From positions 186,001 through 250,000 of the forward strand of contig NZ_UFQB01000003.1 in the NCBI RefSeq assembly GCF_900496965.1: DNA of 64,000 bases, in the 5' to 3' direction. Below the pieces are notes generated by a model. That model was not told the origin of the DNA and did no database searches. It saw nothing but the letters and a program-made list of their open reading frames with translations. Positions 7,173 to 14,656 of this stretch are shown here, piece after piece. Source of the stretch: Achromobacter agilis. Its GTDB lineage: Bacteria > Pseudomonadota > Gammaproteobacteria > Burkholderiales > Burkholderiaceae_B. The position numbers were made by a program, and so were the translations under genes. Every line of letters begins with the position of its first letter. The stretch's first letter is position 1.

Positions 7173-8147
7173 ATGACGTCATCCCAGCAGAGCCCCGTGG
7201 CAGGGGCCCGGTCCCTGACAGGACAAGAACCGCTCTTCATCGTCCTCAATACTGGATCGGGGCGCGGCGACGCGCAGGTGCTGCAGGACACCGTCCGCCG
7301 CATCCTCGATGCGGCCGGACGGCGCTACGAGCTGATTCCCGTGGAAGATCCGTCCCGGCTGGCCGAATCGGCCCAGGCCGCGGTGCGGCGCGCGCGCGAC
7401 GAGCAGGGCGTCGTCATCGCCGCGGGCGGCGACGGCACGCTCAACACCGTCGCCAGCGCGGTGCTGGGCCAGGACGTGCCGTTCGGCATCCTGCCCCAGG
7501 GCACGTTCAACTACTTCGGCCGCAGTTACGGCATCTCCCAGGACACGGAAACGGCCCTGCATGGCTTCCTGCAAGGCCAGCCCCGGCCGGTTCAGGTCGG
7601 CCTGCTCAACGGCCGGCCGTTCCTGGTCAATGCCAGCCTGGGCCTGTATCCGCAATTGCTCGAAGACCGCGAGGCCTACAAACAGAAGTATGGCCGCAGC
7701 CGTTTGGTGGCCTTGTGGTCGGGTCTGATTACGCTGCTGCGCGCGCCGCGCCAGCTGACCCTGCTGCTCGATTACGAGGGCAAGGCCCGCAGCCTGCGGT
7801 CCCCGACCCTGGTGGTGGGCAACAACAAGCTCCAGCTCGAACACATCGGCATCCCGTCCGAGGAGCTCGGGCAGGGTCGTCTGATCGCCATGGCCGCGCG
7901 GCCGGTCGGCACGCTGGCCCTGTATGGCCTGCTGCTGCGCGGCCTGGCCAGCAGGCTGGGCGATGCCGAGCACGTCGTCAACTTCGCTTTCGATCGCCTG
8001 ACGGTGGGTGTCCGCGGGCGCCGGCGGGTCAAGGTGGCGATGGACGGCGAAATCTCCTGGATGAACACGCCGCTGGAATTCCAGGTGGCGGCCGACAGGC
8101 TGCCGCTCGTGGTGCCGGCGGACCCGCAACGCCTGGACCGTCAATGA
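7173..8147 (+). CDS. Diacylglycerol-kinase-family lipid kinase (YegS-like)
   Basis: 324-residue protein of the DAGK/YegS catalytic-domain family, which phosphorylates lipid alcohols such as diacylglycerol or phosphatidylglycerol with ATP. The nucleotide-binding signature GGDGT is at residues 85-89 (VVIAAGGDGTLN), preceded by the family opening LFIVLNTGSGRGD (about 21-33) and followed by LPQGTFNYFGR. The C-terminal beta-sandwich ends with VKVAMDGEI, a conserved feature. It overlaps the next gene by ATGA, so the two are translationally coupled. With the neighbouring phosphoesterase and PAP2 phosphatase it may act in phospholipid turnover; the substrate cannot be told. Confidence 0.88.
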   Translation: MTSSQQSPVAGARSLTGQEPLFIVLNTGSGRGDAQVLQDTVRRILDAAGRRYELIPVEDPSRLAESAQAAVRRARDEQGVVIAAGGDGTLNTVASAVLGQDVPFGILPQGTFNYFGRSYGISQDTETALHGFLQGQPRPVQVGLLNGRPFLVNASLGLYPQLLEDREAYKQKYGRSRLVALWSGLITLLRAPRQLTLLLDYEGKARSLRSPTLVVGNNKLQLEHIGIPSEELGQGRLIAMAARPVGTLALYGLLLRGLASRLGDAEHVVNFAFDRLTVGVRGRRRVKVAMDGEISWMNTPLEFQVAADRLPLVVPADPQRLDRQ

Positions 8148-8926
8148 CGCGCATTCTGCACCTTTCCGACACGCACTTCGGCACCGAACGCAAACCCGTG
8201 GTCGAGGCCGCGCTGGACCTGGCTCGCGCGCTCGCTCCCGAGCTGGTCGTCCTCAGCGGCGACATCACGCAGCGCGCCCGGCGCGGCCAGTTCGCCGCCG
8301 CGCGCAAATTCATCGAGCGCCTGTCGCTGCCGGTCCTGGCCGTGCCGGGTAACCATGACATTCCCCTGTTCAACGTCTTCGCGCGCGCGCTCAACCCCTA
8401 CGGTAACTACAAGCGGGCCCTGGGCGCCGTGCTGGAGCCCGTGTTCGAGAACGACGGCCTGCTGGCCATCGGCGTGAACACGACCACGCCCAGGCGCCGC
8501 AAGGACGGCGAGATCTCGGCCGGACAGATCGCCCGCGTCGCCCAGCGCCTGCGCCAGGCCCGGCCCGGGCAGTTGCGGGTCGTGGTGGCGCACCATCCGG
8601 TGCGCGCCAAGGTGGAGTCCGACCTGTCCAACCTGCTGATCGGGCGCGAGCCGGCGCTTGCGGCCTGGACGCAGGCTGGCGTCGATCTGGTCCTGGGCGG
8701 CCATATTCATCTACCCTACGTGCTGCCGCTGGATCCGTCGGCGCCGGCCGGCGGCTGGATCGTGCAGGCCGGGACGGCCTGCTCGCGCCGCGTGCGCGGC
8801 AACATTCCCAATTCGGTGAACGTCATTACCTGCGGCGGGGAGGGCGGTTGCCATGTCGAACGTTGGGACTACGCTGCCGGGGCGCATGCGTTTGCACCGG
8901 TCGACAAGACGCTGGTCGCGCGGTAG
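8144..8926 (+). CDS. Metallophosphoesterase, CpdA-like
   Basis: 260-residue calcineurin-like phosphoesterase with the full set of metal-binding motifs: LSDTHFG (Asp9, His11), SGDIT (Asp40), GNHD (residues 69-72), VVAHHPV and GGHIHLPY near the C-terminus. The layout matches bacterial class III 3',5'-cyclic nucleotide phosphodiesterases such as CpdA, but the family also acts on other phosphodiesters and phosphomonoesters, so substrate specificity is open. The ATG at 8144 overlaps the lipid kinase stop (ATGA), which fixes the start although the frame is open further upstream. The pairing of lipid kinase and phosphoesterase suggests a shared role in lipid or nucleotide signalling. Confidence 0.85.
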   Translation: MTRILHLSDTHFGTERKPVVEAALDLARALAPELVVLSGDITQRARRGQFAAARKFIERLSLPVLAVPGNHDIPLFNVFARALNPYGNYKRALGAVLEPVFENDGLLAIGVNTTTPRRRKDGEISAGQIARVAQRLRQARPGQLRVVVAHHPVRAKVESDLSNLLIGREPALAAWTQAGVDLVLGGHIHLPYVLPLDPSAPAGGWIVQAGTACSRRVRGNIPNSVNVITCGGEGGCHVERWDYAAGAHAFAPVDKTLVAR

Positions 8927-8965
8927 CGTGGGCAGCGGCGTGAATTTCCTCATGGGCGCTTGCAA

Positions 8966-9733
8966 ATGACGGACGTCTTTGCGGCGTGGGTTGCGGCCCA
9001 CGCCTTGCTGTTGTTCATTGCGCTGCCGCTCCTGTGCGGTGCGGCGGCGCTGCTGTTTGCGCGCTGCGGCCGGGGTTTGTCCGGCCGCGGCCGCGTCGTG
9101 TGCTTCGCGCTGGGCACCTGCCTTTCGTTCGCGCTGTTCCTGGCCCTGGCTTTCGCGGTCGGCCGGCAGGGCCCCGTGGTGGCATTCGACAGAGCGCTGG
9201 CCGGCGCCCTGAGCATGTCCATGTCGATGCCCCTGTTGTGGCTGCTGTCCTGGTTCACCTATCTGGGCGACCGGAATTTCCTCGCCGTGATCAGCGTGCT
9301 GATGACGCTGTTCCTGCTCTGGAATCGGCAATGGGGGCTGGCGCTGTTCTGCGCGGTGGCCACGGGAGCAGGGGGCGCGCTCAATTGGCTGCTCAAGCAA
9401 AGCTTCGAACGGATGCGGCCGGAACACGACCATGGCTTTGCCAGCGCGGTGGGGTGGAGCTTCCCGAGCGGCCACTCGTCGGCCGCCATGGCGGTCTACG
9501 GCACGGCCGGCTATCTGTTGTGGCGGCTGGCGCCGCCGGCCTGGCGGCTGCCGGGCATCGCGATCCTGGCGGGGCTCATCATGGCGGTCGGGCTCAGCCG
9601 CATCCTGCTGCAGGTCCATTTCGCCAGCGATGTGTTCGCGGGCTTCGCCGTCAGCCTGGGCTGGCTGGCGCTCTGCGTAGCGGCGGCGCAGCGCCTGCGC
9701 GCGTCAGGCGACGGGCGCCAGCACCTGCAATAG
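8966..9733 (+). CDS. PAP2-family membrane phosphatase
   Basis: Integral membrane phosphatase (255 residues) of the PAP2/haloperoxidase superfamily, acting on lipid phosphates or undecaprenyl diphosphate on the periplasmic side. The three catalytic motifs are all present: KQSFERMRP (C1), the loop SFPSGHSSA (C2), and SRILLQVHFASD (C3). About six hydrophobic helices surround them, including ALLLFIALPLLCGAAALLF near the N-terminus. ATG 8966 is chosen; a TTG two codons earlier is possible and neither has a strong Shine-Dalgarno. The gene follows the phosphoesterase by 39 bp. Its 3' end overlaps the convergent Rossmann-protein gene by 30 bp. Which substrate it uses cannot be told. Confidence 0.86.
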   Translation: MTDVFAAWVAAHALLLFIALPLLCGAAALLFARCGRGLSGRGRVVCFALGTCLSFALFLALAFAVGRQGPVVAFDRALAGALSMSMSMPLLWLLSWFTYLGDRNFLAVISVLMTLFLLWNRQWGLALFCAVATGAGGALNWLLKQSFERMRPEHDHGFASAVGWSFPSGHSSAAMAVYGTAGYLLWRLAPPAWRLPGIAILAGLIMAVGLSRILLQVHFASDVFAGFAVSLGWLALCVAAAQRLRASGDGRQHLQ

Positions 9734-10141
9734 ACGCGCCTCGGCGGCGCCCGCGGCCGCGGCCGCCTGCAAGGGCGCGCAGGTATAGCGTCCGCCCGCC
9801 GCGACGATCGCCTGGTCCAGCCGGCGCGCGCGTTCGGCGGACGGCGGCTCCAGGTCCACGATCAGCTTGCCGGCGACGGAGGCCGTTACGTGGCCGTCGC
9901 TGAAGCGCTCCAGGGTGCGGTCGATTTCGCGCTCGCGCGGCAAGGCCAGCACGATGGTGTCCGACTCCGCCAGCGCCTCGCGCGCGGACGTGGCAAGCGT
10001 GGCGCTGCCGCGGAAATCCTCGCAACGATCGGGTTCGATGTCGTACAGGGTCAGGGCGATGTCCGGCTCGGCCGCCAGAAGGCGCTGAGCCGCCAGCGTG
10101 CCGGTCCTGCCCATGCCGACGATGCTGACGCGCGGGCTCAT
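9704..10141 (-). CDS. Single-domain NAD(P)-binding protein, 6PGDH/HIBADH-like N-terminal domain only
   Basis: A 145-residue protein that is just a Rossmann domain of the beta-hydroxyacid dehydrogenase type. It opens with SPRVSIVGMGRTGTLAAQRLL, carrying GxGxxG, and continues with ESDTIVLALPRE and GKLIVDLEPPS, which match the NAD-binding domain of 3-hydroxyisobutyrate dehydrogenases. Those enzymes have about 290 residues with a helical C-terminal domain and a catalytic Lys, both missing here. It ends with LQVLAPVA, no trace of the second domain following. The ATG overlaps the stop of the thioesterase gene (ATGA). It may be a true short protein or the decayed remnant of a dehydrogenase. Its 3' end overlaps the PAP2 gene by 30 bp on the opposite strand. 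Confidence 0.65.
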   Translation of the reverse strand: MSPRVSIVGMGRTGTLAAQRLLAAEPDIALTLYDIEPDRCEDFRGSATLATSAREALAESDTIVLALPREREIDRTLERFSDGHVTASVAGKLIVDLEPPSAERARRLDQAIVAAGGRYTCAPLQAAAAAGAAEARLLQVLAPVA

Positions 10142-10581
10142 GGCTTGGGCACCGACCACGTGCTCACGATATGGGCCAGAGGCTCGTCCGAGCCTTCGCC
10201 GGTCAGGATCACTTCCCCTGCGGACAGCCGGCCTACCTTGAGCAACCGGGCATCGGCGTAGATCGCGCCGGCGGGGCTCTTGCGCAGGAAGTTGATCGTC
10301 AGGCTGGCCGTGACGGCGTGCGCCTGCCCGGTGGCGCCCACCACCGCGGCGTACATCGTCAGGTCGGCCAGGCCCATCAGCATCGGGCCGGCGACGATTC
10401 CGCCCAGCCGCTGGTGGGCGTCGCGCGCGGGCAGCACGGCGCGCGCCGTGCCGTAGCCGATGCGCAGCACATCGATGCCGAGCAGCAGCGAGAAAGGGTG
10501 CTGGTCCGCCAGCAGGATATGAAAATCGGCCAGGCTGATCAGCGGGGCCTCGGTCCGGGTGTCCAGGTCGGTTGCGGTCAT
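10138..10581 (-). CDS. Hotdog-fold thioesterase, PaaI-like
   Basis: 147-residue protein of the PaaI/hotdog thioesterase group, which hydrolyse acyl-CoA thioesters. Features are RLGGIVAGPMLMGLADLTMY (about residues 62-81), the helix equivalent to the usual HGG...LAD motif, and VTASLTINFLRKSPAG (about 95-110), a conserved strand pattern. The His of the HGG motif is replaced by Leu-Gly-Gly here, so activity may differ. The ATG is fixed by an ATGA overlap with the upstream TetR gene although the frame stays open further upstream. Middle gene of a three-gene operon. Acyl substrates might be the ligand of the TetR partner; that is speculation. Confidence 0.78.
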   Translation of the reverse strand: MTATDLDTRTEAPLISLADFHILLADQHPFSLLLGIDVLRIGYGTARAVLPARDAHQRLGGIVAGPMLMGLADLTMYAAVVGATGQAHAVTASLTINFLRKSPAGAIYADARLLKVGRLSAGEVILTGEGSDEPLAHIVSTWSVPKP

Positions 10582-11192
10582 CGTTGTTCCAGGGCGTTGC
10601 AATAGTTGTCCAGCAGCGCGTCCGCGCGCTGGCCCAGGGATTTCAGGCGATGGGTGTGCTGCAGGAGCAGCAGCCCCATCAGATAAGTGAATAGATTCAT
10701 CTGCTCGACTTCGATCACGGCGGCCTCCCATGATTTCGTCCTGGCCAGAGCCAGGCCCAGCAGGTCGACGCATTGGCGCAGGCGGGCGTTGAGCCGTTCG
10801 TCCATTTCCCGTCCCAGCCCGCGCGGCCCCAGCCCCTGGAACAGGTACAGGCCCAGCGAGAAATCGGTGCGGCGCTCGGCGTAGTAGCCGAAGAAGGCGT
10901 GGATCGCGTTGCGCGCGGCCGTCCGGGCCTCGCCAGTGGCTGCGGCGGCGCTCAGATGGGCGTGCAGCCGCTGCAGGGACTCCTCGAGCAGCGCGCCATA
11001 GATGGTTTCCTTGCCGGCGAACCAGGGGTAGATCGCGCCGGTGGTGCAGCCGGCTTCCGTGGCGATCGCACGGATCGTCGTTTTCTCGAGACCGTCGCGT
11101 TCGAACACGCGCTGAGCCGCATCGAGGATGAGCTGCCGGCGCAGCGCGTTCAGGCGTTCATTGCGGCCGGTGCGGGTAGAGGTGGAGGGCAT
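10578..11192 (-). CDS. TetR-family transcriptional regulator
   Basis: 204-residue TetR regulator. The DNA-binding domain is clear: RRQLILDAAQRVFERDGLEKTT, then RAIATEAGCTTGAIYPWFAGKETIYGAL (about residues 18-70), with GCTTGAIYPWF as the recognition helix region. The C-terminal domain (AIHAFFGYYAERRTDFSLGLYLFQGLG) is of the kind that binds small hydrophobic ligands. It is the first gene of an operon with a thioesterase and a single-domain NAD-binding protein, joined by ATGA overlaps, so it probably controls its own operon through the dyad at 11244-11256. Confidence 0.87.
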   Translation of the reverse strand: MPSTSTRTGRNERLNALRRQLILDAAQRVFERDGLEKTTIRAIATEAGCTTGAIYPWFAGKETIYGALLEESLQRLHAHLSAAAATGEARTAARNAIHAFFGYYAERRTDFSLGLYLFQGLGPRGLGREMDERLNARLRQCVDLLGLALARTKSWEAAVIEVEQMNLFTYLMGLLLLQHTHRLKSLGQRADALLDNYCNALEQR

Positions 11193-11243
11193 GGCGTGGA
11201 ATGAAGGATCCGATGCATCCCATCATATCGGCGATTTTTATTG

Positions 11244-11256
11244 ATAACAATGTTAT
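11244..11256 (-). promoter_or_regulatory. Palindrome upstream of the TetR operon, likely operator
   Basis: ATAACA-A-TGTTAT is a perfect 13-bp dyad in an AT-rich patch 52-64 bp before the TetR start. Position and symmetry fit an autoregulatory TetR operator. This is a prediction from sequence form only. Confidence 0.5.
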
Positions 11257-11664
11257 TTAACTTTGCGTGGACCGGGTTTCGCGAGGCGCTCGGGAACGGG
11301 AAGAAGGAGGCTGCGGGCTTGCGGTTGCGTGTGGTGCCGGAATGCGGACATGGCGGTGTGAAATACAGCGGAAAAACGGCCGCCTAAATGGAGCGGATAA
11401 TTGGGGGCAGGGCTGAAAGTCGCATGAATAGGACCTTGTCCTGTTTTGCTAGGGTAAGCCCTAGCGGGATAGTCGGGCCGTCGGCGAGATGTTGCAATAT
11501 CCCAACAAGCCTGTCGCAAACCTGCACTTTTCTGATGCCGACCATAGCCAGCCCCCCTGATTTTTGATGCAATAGCGTCAACTTCCCTTCGCGGAGTTAG
11601 GGGGGCGGCAGGCTGGTTTGCTGGATTGCTGCTCTTGTCACTCAAATCAACGGAGATTTCTTAA
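11257..11664 (+). other. Porin upstream region with several stem-loops, no gene seen
   Basis: No convincing gene in this 408-bp stretch; an open frame on the minus strand (11253-11645) lacks any protein-like features I recognise. It holds AGGAC-CTT-GTCCT (11430-11442), GCTAGGG-TAAG-CCCTAGC (11448-11465), a TTGATGC-AATA-GCGTCAA stem (11564-11581, one G-T pair) and, next to the gene, an ACGGAG ribosome binding site about 11650. These are likely promoter or 5' leader elements of the porin gene. Confidence 0.5.
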
Positions 11665-12786
11665 ATGAAAAAGACTCTGCTCGCTGCCGCCCTGCTCGCC
11701 GGTTTTGCCGGTGTCGCCCAGGCAGAAACGTCTGTCACCCTGTACGGCATCATCGATACGGGCCTCGGCTACAACAAGATCAGCGGCGGTCCCGATGCCA
11801 TGAACGGCAGCCGTTTTGGCATGATCAACGGCGTCCAGAACGGTTCGCGCTGGGGTCTGCGTGGTTCGGAAGATCTGGGTGATGGCCTGCGCGCTGTTTT
11901 CCAGCTGGGATCGGGCTTTGATTCGGGTAACGGCAAGTCGGCTCAGGGTGGCCGTCTGTTCGGTCGTCAAGCCACGATCGGTCTGGCCTCCGACAGCTGG
12001 GGTCAACTGGACTTCGGTCGCCAAACCAACATCGCGTCGAAGTACTTCGGCTCGATCGATCCGTTCGGCGCCGGCTTCGGCCAAGCTAACATCGGCGTTT
12101 CGATGAGCGCTGCCAACACGCAACGCTACGACAACATGGTCATGTATCAGACCCCGTCGTTCAGTGGCTTCCAGTTCGGCATTGGCTACTCGTTCAATGC
12201 TGATGACAACAACGCGGACCAAACCGGCTGGAAGACGGCTGACAACACCCGCGCCATCACGACCGGCCTGCGCTACGTCAACGGTCCTCTGAACATCGCC
12301 TTCTCGTACGACCAGCTGAATGCCTCGAACAAGTCGGTGCTGGCTGATCAGGACGCGACCCCGCGCATGTACGCCATTGGCGGTTCGTATGACTTCGAAG
12401 TCGTGAAGCTGGCCTTGGCCTACGCCCGCACGACCGACGGCTGGTTCGCTGGTCAAGGCGTGAACACCGGCACGGGCTCCCTGAGCCTCGGCACCAACAT
12501 CTTTGCTGACGGCTTCAAGGCCAATTCGTACATGGTCGGCCTGTCCGCCCCGATCGGCGGCGCAAGCAAGCTGTTCGGTTCGTGGCAAATGGTTGATCCG
12601 AGCAACGATCGTCTGGATCGTGGTTCGGGCGCTGACGAGACGATGAACGTCTTCTCGCTGGGCTACACCTACGACCTGTCGAAGCGCACCAACCTGTACG
12701 CCTACGGTTCGTACGCCAAGAACTACGCCTTCATCGAAGACGTCAAGTCGACCGCTGTCGGCGTCGGCATCCGCCACCGCTTCTAA
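11665..12786 (+). CDS. Gram-negative trimeric porin (beta-barrel, Omp32/OmpQ type)
   Basis: General outer-membrane porin of 373 residues. It starts with a classic signal peptide (MKKTLLAAALLAGF, cleavage after AQA at residue 20), followed by ETSVTLYGIIDTGLGY, the first strand of betaproteobacterial porins. The loop-3 region and paired GLRGSEDLGDGLRAVFQLG and GRLFGRQATIGLAS motifs are typical. It ends in GVGIRHRF, with the C-terminal Phe required by the BAM complex. The Shine-Dalgarno ACGGAG is well placed. Codons are strongly biased, as for a highly expressed gene. It stands alone between a structured leader and a double-hairpin terminator. It gives passive entry of small hydrophilic solutes and, beside efflux pumps, affects drug permeability. 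Confidence 0.92.
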   Translation: MKKTLLAAALLAGFAGVAQAETSVTLYGIIDTGLGYNKISGGPDAMNGSRFGMINGVQNGSRWGLRGSEDLGDGLRAVFQLGSGFDSGNGKSAQGGRLFGRQATIGLASDSWGQLDFGRQTNIASKYFGSIDPFGAGFGQANIGVSMSAANTQRYDNMVMYQTPSFSGFQFGIGYSFNADDNNADQTGWKTADNTRAITTGLRYVNGPLNIAFSYDQLNASNKSVLADQDATPRMYAIGGSYDFEVVKLALAYARTTDGWFAGQGVNTGTGSLSLGTNIFADGFKANSYMVGLSAPIGGASKLFGSWQMVDPSNDRLDRGSGADETMNVFSLGYTYDLSKRTNLYAYGSYAKNYAFIEDVKSTAVGVGIRHRF

Positions 12787-12825
12787 TCCAGCGCAGGGCG
12801 CAAGTCCTGCCTGGATCCAAGCGTG

Positions 12826-12878
12826 CGAACGGGCTTCGGCCCGTTCGTATGAAGCCACCCTCCGGGGTGGTTTTTTTT
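12826..12878 (+). terminator. Porin terminator (two hairpins, T8)
   Basis: A first hairpin CGAACGGGC-TTCG-GCCCGTTCG (12826-12847) is followed by CCACCC-TCCG-GGGTGG (12855-12870) and eight T (12871-12878). The second is a textbook intrinsic terminator; the first may stabilise the mRNA 3' end. The rest of the gap to nuoA (12879-13075) holds no gene I can support. Confidence 0.9.
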
Positions 12879-13040
12879 CGTCCTGTGGACAGTTTTCGGT
12901 GCTTGGCGGGTGTACGCGGGCGGGGTGTTGTAAGCTTGTCGCGCTGTCCCGAAAGCCACGACTGTTCCATTTGATGAATGCTGTCTTTCACCTGCTGTTC
13001 GGGCTACAGAGTTCAGCCAGAAGTAACCGCGCGAATGCTA

Positions 13041-13046
13041 CAATCC
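13041..13046 (+). promoter_or_regulatory. Candidate -10 box of the nuo operon
   Basis: TACAAT lies 29 bp before the nuoA start in the 197-bp region after the porin terminator. No clear -35 at the right spacing. It is the best local candidate for the operon promoter. Confidence 0.4.
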
Positions 13047-13075
13047 TAAGGTTTGCGCATTTGACGGACGCCTGA

Positions 13076-13435
13076 ATGAACCTGCAACAGTATTTCCCCG
13101 TCCTGCTGTTTATCGTAGTGGCCACCCTCATCGGGTTCGCGCTTCTAACGGCCGGCTCCCTCCTTGGTCCGCGGCGTCCGTACGCCGAGAAGCTTTCGCC
13201 GTACGAATGCGGCTTCGAGGCTTTCGAAGACGCTCGCATGAAGTTTGACGTGCGCTACTACCTCGTGGCGATCCTGTTCATTCTTTTCGACCTCGAAATC
13301 GCGTTCCTGTTCCCGTGGGCCATCGCCCAGGGCACGGTCGGGCTCGTCGGCTTCTGGACGGTCATGGTTTTCCTGGCCGTGCTCACCGTCGGCTTCATCT
13401 ACGAATGGAAAAAGGGCGCGCTGGACTGGGAATAA
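13076..13435 (+). CDS. nuoA: NADH-quinone oxidoreductase subunit A
   Basis: Small membrane subunit of respiratory complex I, 119 residues, three transmembrane helices. Recognised by its conserved second-loop motif [30 protein letters not shown] (near residues 43-72; YECG and the FDVRYY segment are near invariant). It sits at the junction of the peripheral and membrane arms next to the quinone cavity. First gene of the nuo operon; the ATG is preceded by GACGGA. Confidence 0.96.
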   Translation: MNLQQYFPVLLFIVVATLIGFALLTAGSLLGPRRPYAEKLSPYECGFEAFEDARMKFDVRYYLVAILFILFDLEIAFLFPWAIAQGTVGLVGFWTVMVFLAVLTVGFIYEWKKGALDWE

Positions 13436-13474
13436 GCCGCAGGCTTCCTACACAGCACGCTATCAGAGACGAAT

Positions 13475-13951
13475 ATGGCTATAGACGGCATTCTCAAGCA
13501 AGGGTTCATCACAACCAGCGCCGACAAGTTCCTTAATTGGGCGAAGACCGGCTCCATGTGGCCCATGACCTTCGGTCTGGCCTGTTGCGCGGTTGAGATG
13601 ATGCACGCGGGCGCGGCCCGCTATGACCTGGACCAGTTCGGGATCATCTTCCGGCCCAGTCCGCGCCAGTCCGATCTGATGATCGTGGCCGGCACGCTGT
13701 GCAACAAGATGGCGCCGGCGCTGCGCAAGGTCTACGATCAGATGCCCGAGCCGCGCTGGGTGGTTTCCATGGGCTCCTGTGCCAACGGCGGCGGCTACTA
13801 CCACTACTCGTATTCGGTGGTCCGTGGCTGCGATCGCATCGTACCGGTAGACGTCTATGTGCCGGGCTGCCCGCCTACGGCCGAGGCGCTGGTCTACGGC
13901 TTGCTGCAAATGCAGAACAAGATCCGCCTGACCAACACGATTGCGCGCTGA
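13475..13951 (+). CDS. nuoB: NADH-quinone oxidoreductase subunit B
   Basis: 158-residue subunit carrying iron-sulfur cluster N2, the last in the electron chain before quinone. Ligand cysteines are visible as the adjacent pair Cys37-Cys38 ([12 protein letters not shown]), one in [14 protein letters not shown] and one in [11 protein letters not shown]. Length is standard for proteobacteria. It lies 39 bp after nuoA and is followed by a 75-bp gap with a hairpin before nuoC. Confidence 0.97.
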   Translation: MAIDGILKQGFITTSADKFLNWAKTGSMWPMTFGLACCAVEMMHAGAARYDLDQFGIIFRPSPRQSDLMIVAGTLCNKMAPALRKVYDQMPEPRWVVSMGSCANGGGYYHYSYSVVRGCDRIVPVDVYVPGCPPTAEALVYGLLQMQNKIRLTNTIAR

Positions 13952-13966
13952 CCCTTTGCCCCGCTC

Positions 13967-13983
13967 GCGGCAGATCCTGCCGC
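13967..13983 (+). other. Perfect hairpin between nuoB and nuoC
   Basis: GCGGCAG-ATC-CTGCCGC gives a 7-bp perfect stem with a 3-nt loop, 15 bp after the nuoB stop, in the longest gap inside the nuo operon. There is no T tract, so it is more likely an mRNA stability or processing element than a terminator. Confidence 0.6.
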
Positions 13984-14026
13984 CGGCCCCGCGAAATCAG
14001 CGTATCGGTTCACCTAAGCGTACAAG

Positions 14027-14653
14027 ATGATGACCAGGCTCGAAACCCTGAAAAACAATTTGCAGACCACCCTCGGCGCGGATATCGCGCTGACCGAGGC
14101 GTTGGGCGAGCTGACGCTCGAAGTGCCCGCGCAGCAGTGGTTCTCGGTCTGCAACAAGCTGCGGACCGAAGCCGGCCTGCGCTTTGAAACCTGTATCGAC
14201 CTCTGCGGCGTTGACTACCTGACCTGGGGCAACGGCACGCGCCAGATGCCCGAGGAAGCCAACGCCAAGATCCATCGCGCGCGTTTCGCCGTGGTCGTGC
14301 ACCTGCTTTCCATCCAGCACAACTGGCGCCTGCGCGTGCGCACCTGGGCCGAGGACGACGAGTTCCCGGTGGTCGCCTCGCTGATGGAATGCTGGCCGGC
14401 CGTGGGCTGGTTCGAACGCGAAGCCTTCGACCTGTACGGCATCGTCTTCGAAGGCCACCCGGACCTGCGCCGCATCCTGACCGACTACGGTTTCATCGGT
14501 CACCCGTTCCGCAAGGACTTCCCGTTGTCCGGCACGGTCGAAATGCGCTACGACCCCGAACAGCGCCGCGTTATCTACCAGCCGGTCACGATCGATCCGC
14601 GCGAGATCACCCCGCGCGTGGTCCGCGAAGACTCCTACGGCTTGGGGCGTTAA
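14027..14653 (+). CDS. nuoC: NADH-quinone oxidoreductase subunit C
   Basis: 208-residue peripheral-arm subunit (30-kDa subunit family), separate from NuoD here rather than fused as in E. coli. The family signature is [27 protein letters not shown] (about residues 133-160), and the C-terminus has [14 protein letters not shown]. Two in-frame ATG codons (14027, 14030) are adjacent; the first is used. Only 3 bp separate it from nuoD. Confidence 0.96.
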   Translation: MMTRLETLKNNLQTTLGADIALTEALGELTLEVPAQQWFSVCNKLRTEAGLRFETCIDLCGVDYLTWGNGTRQMPEEANAKIHRARFAVVVHLLSIQHNWRLRVRTWAEDDEFPVVASLMECWPAVGWFEREAFDLYGIVFEGHPDLRRILTDYGFIGHPFRKDFPLSGTVEMRYDPEQRRVIYQPVTIDPREITPRVVREDSYGLGR

Positions 14654-14656
14654 ATC

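Noticed and set aside
11253-11645. 130-codon minus-strand frame upstream of the porin
   Set aside because: No motif, signal or ribosome binding site that I can support; the region looks like a regulatory leader.
12879-13075. Possible tRNA gene between the porin and nuoA, as found before nuoA in some relatives
   Set aside because: No cloverleaf arms or T-loop GTTC-type motif in a suitable frame were found.
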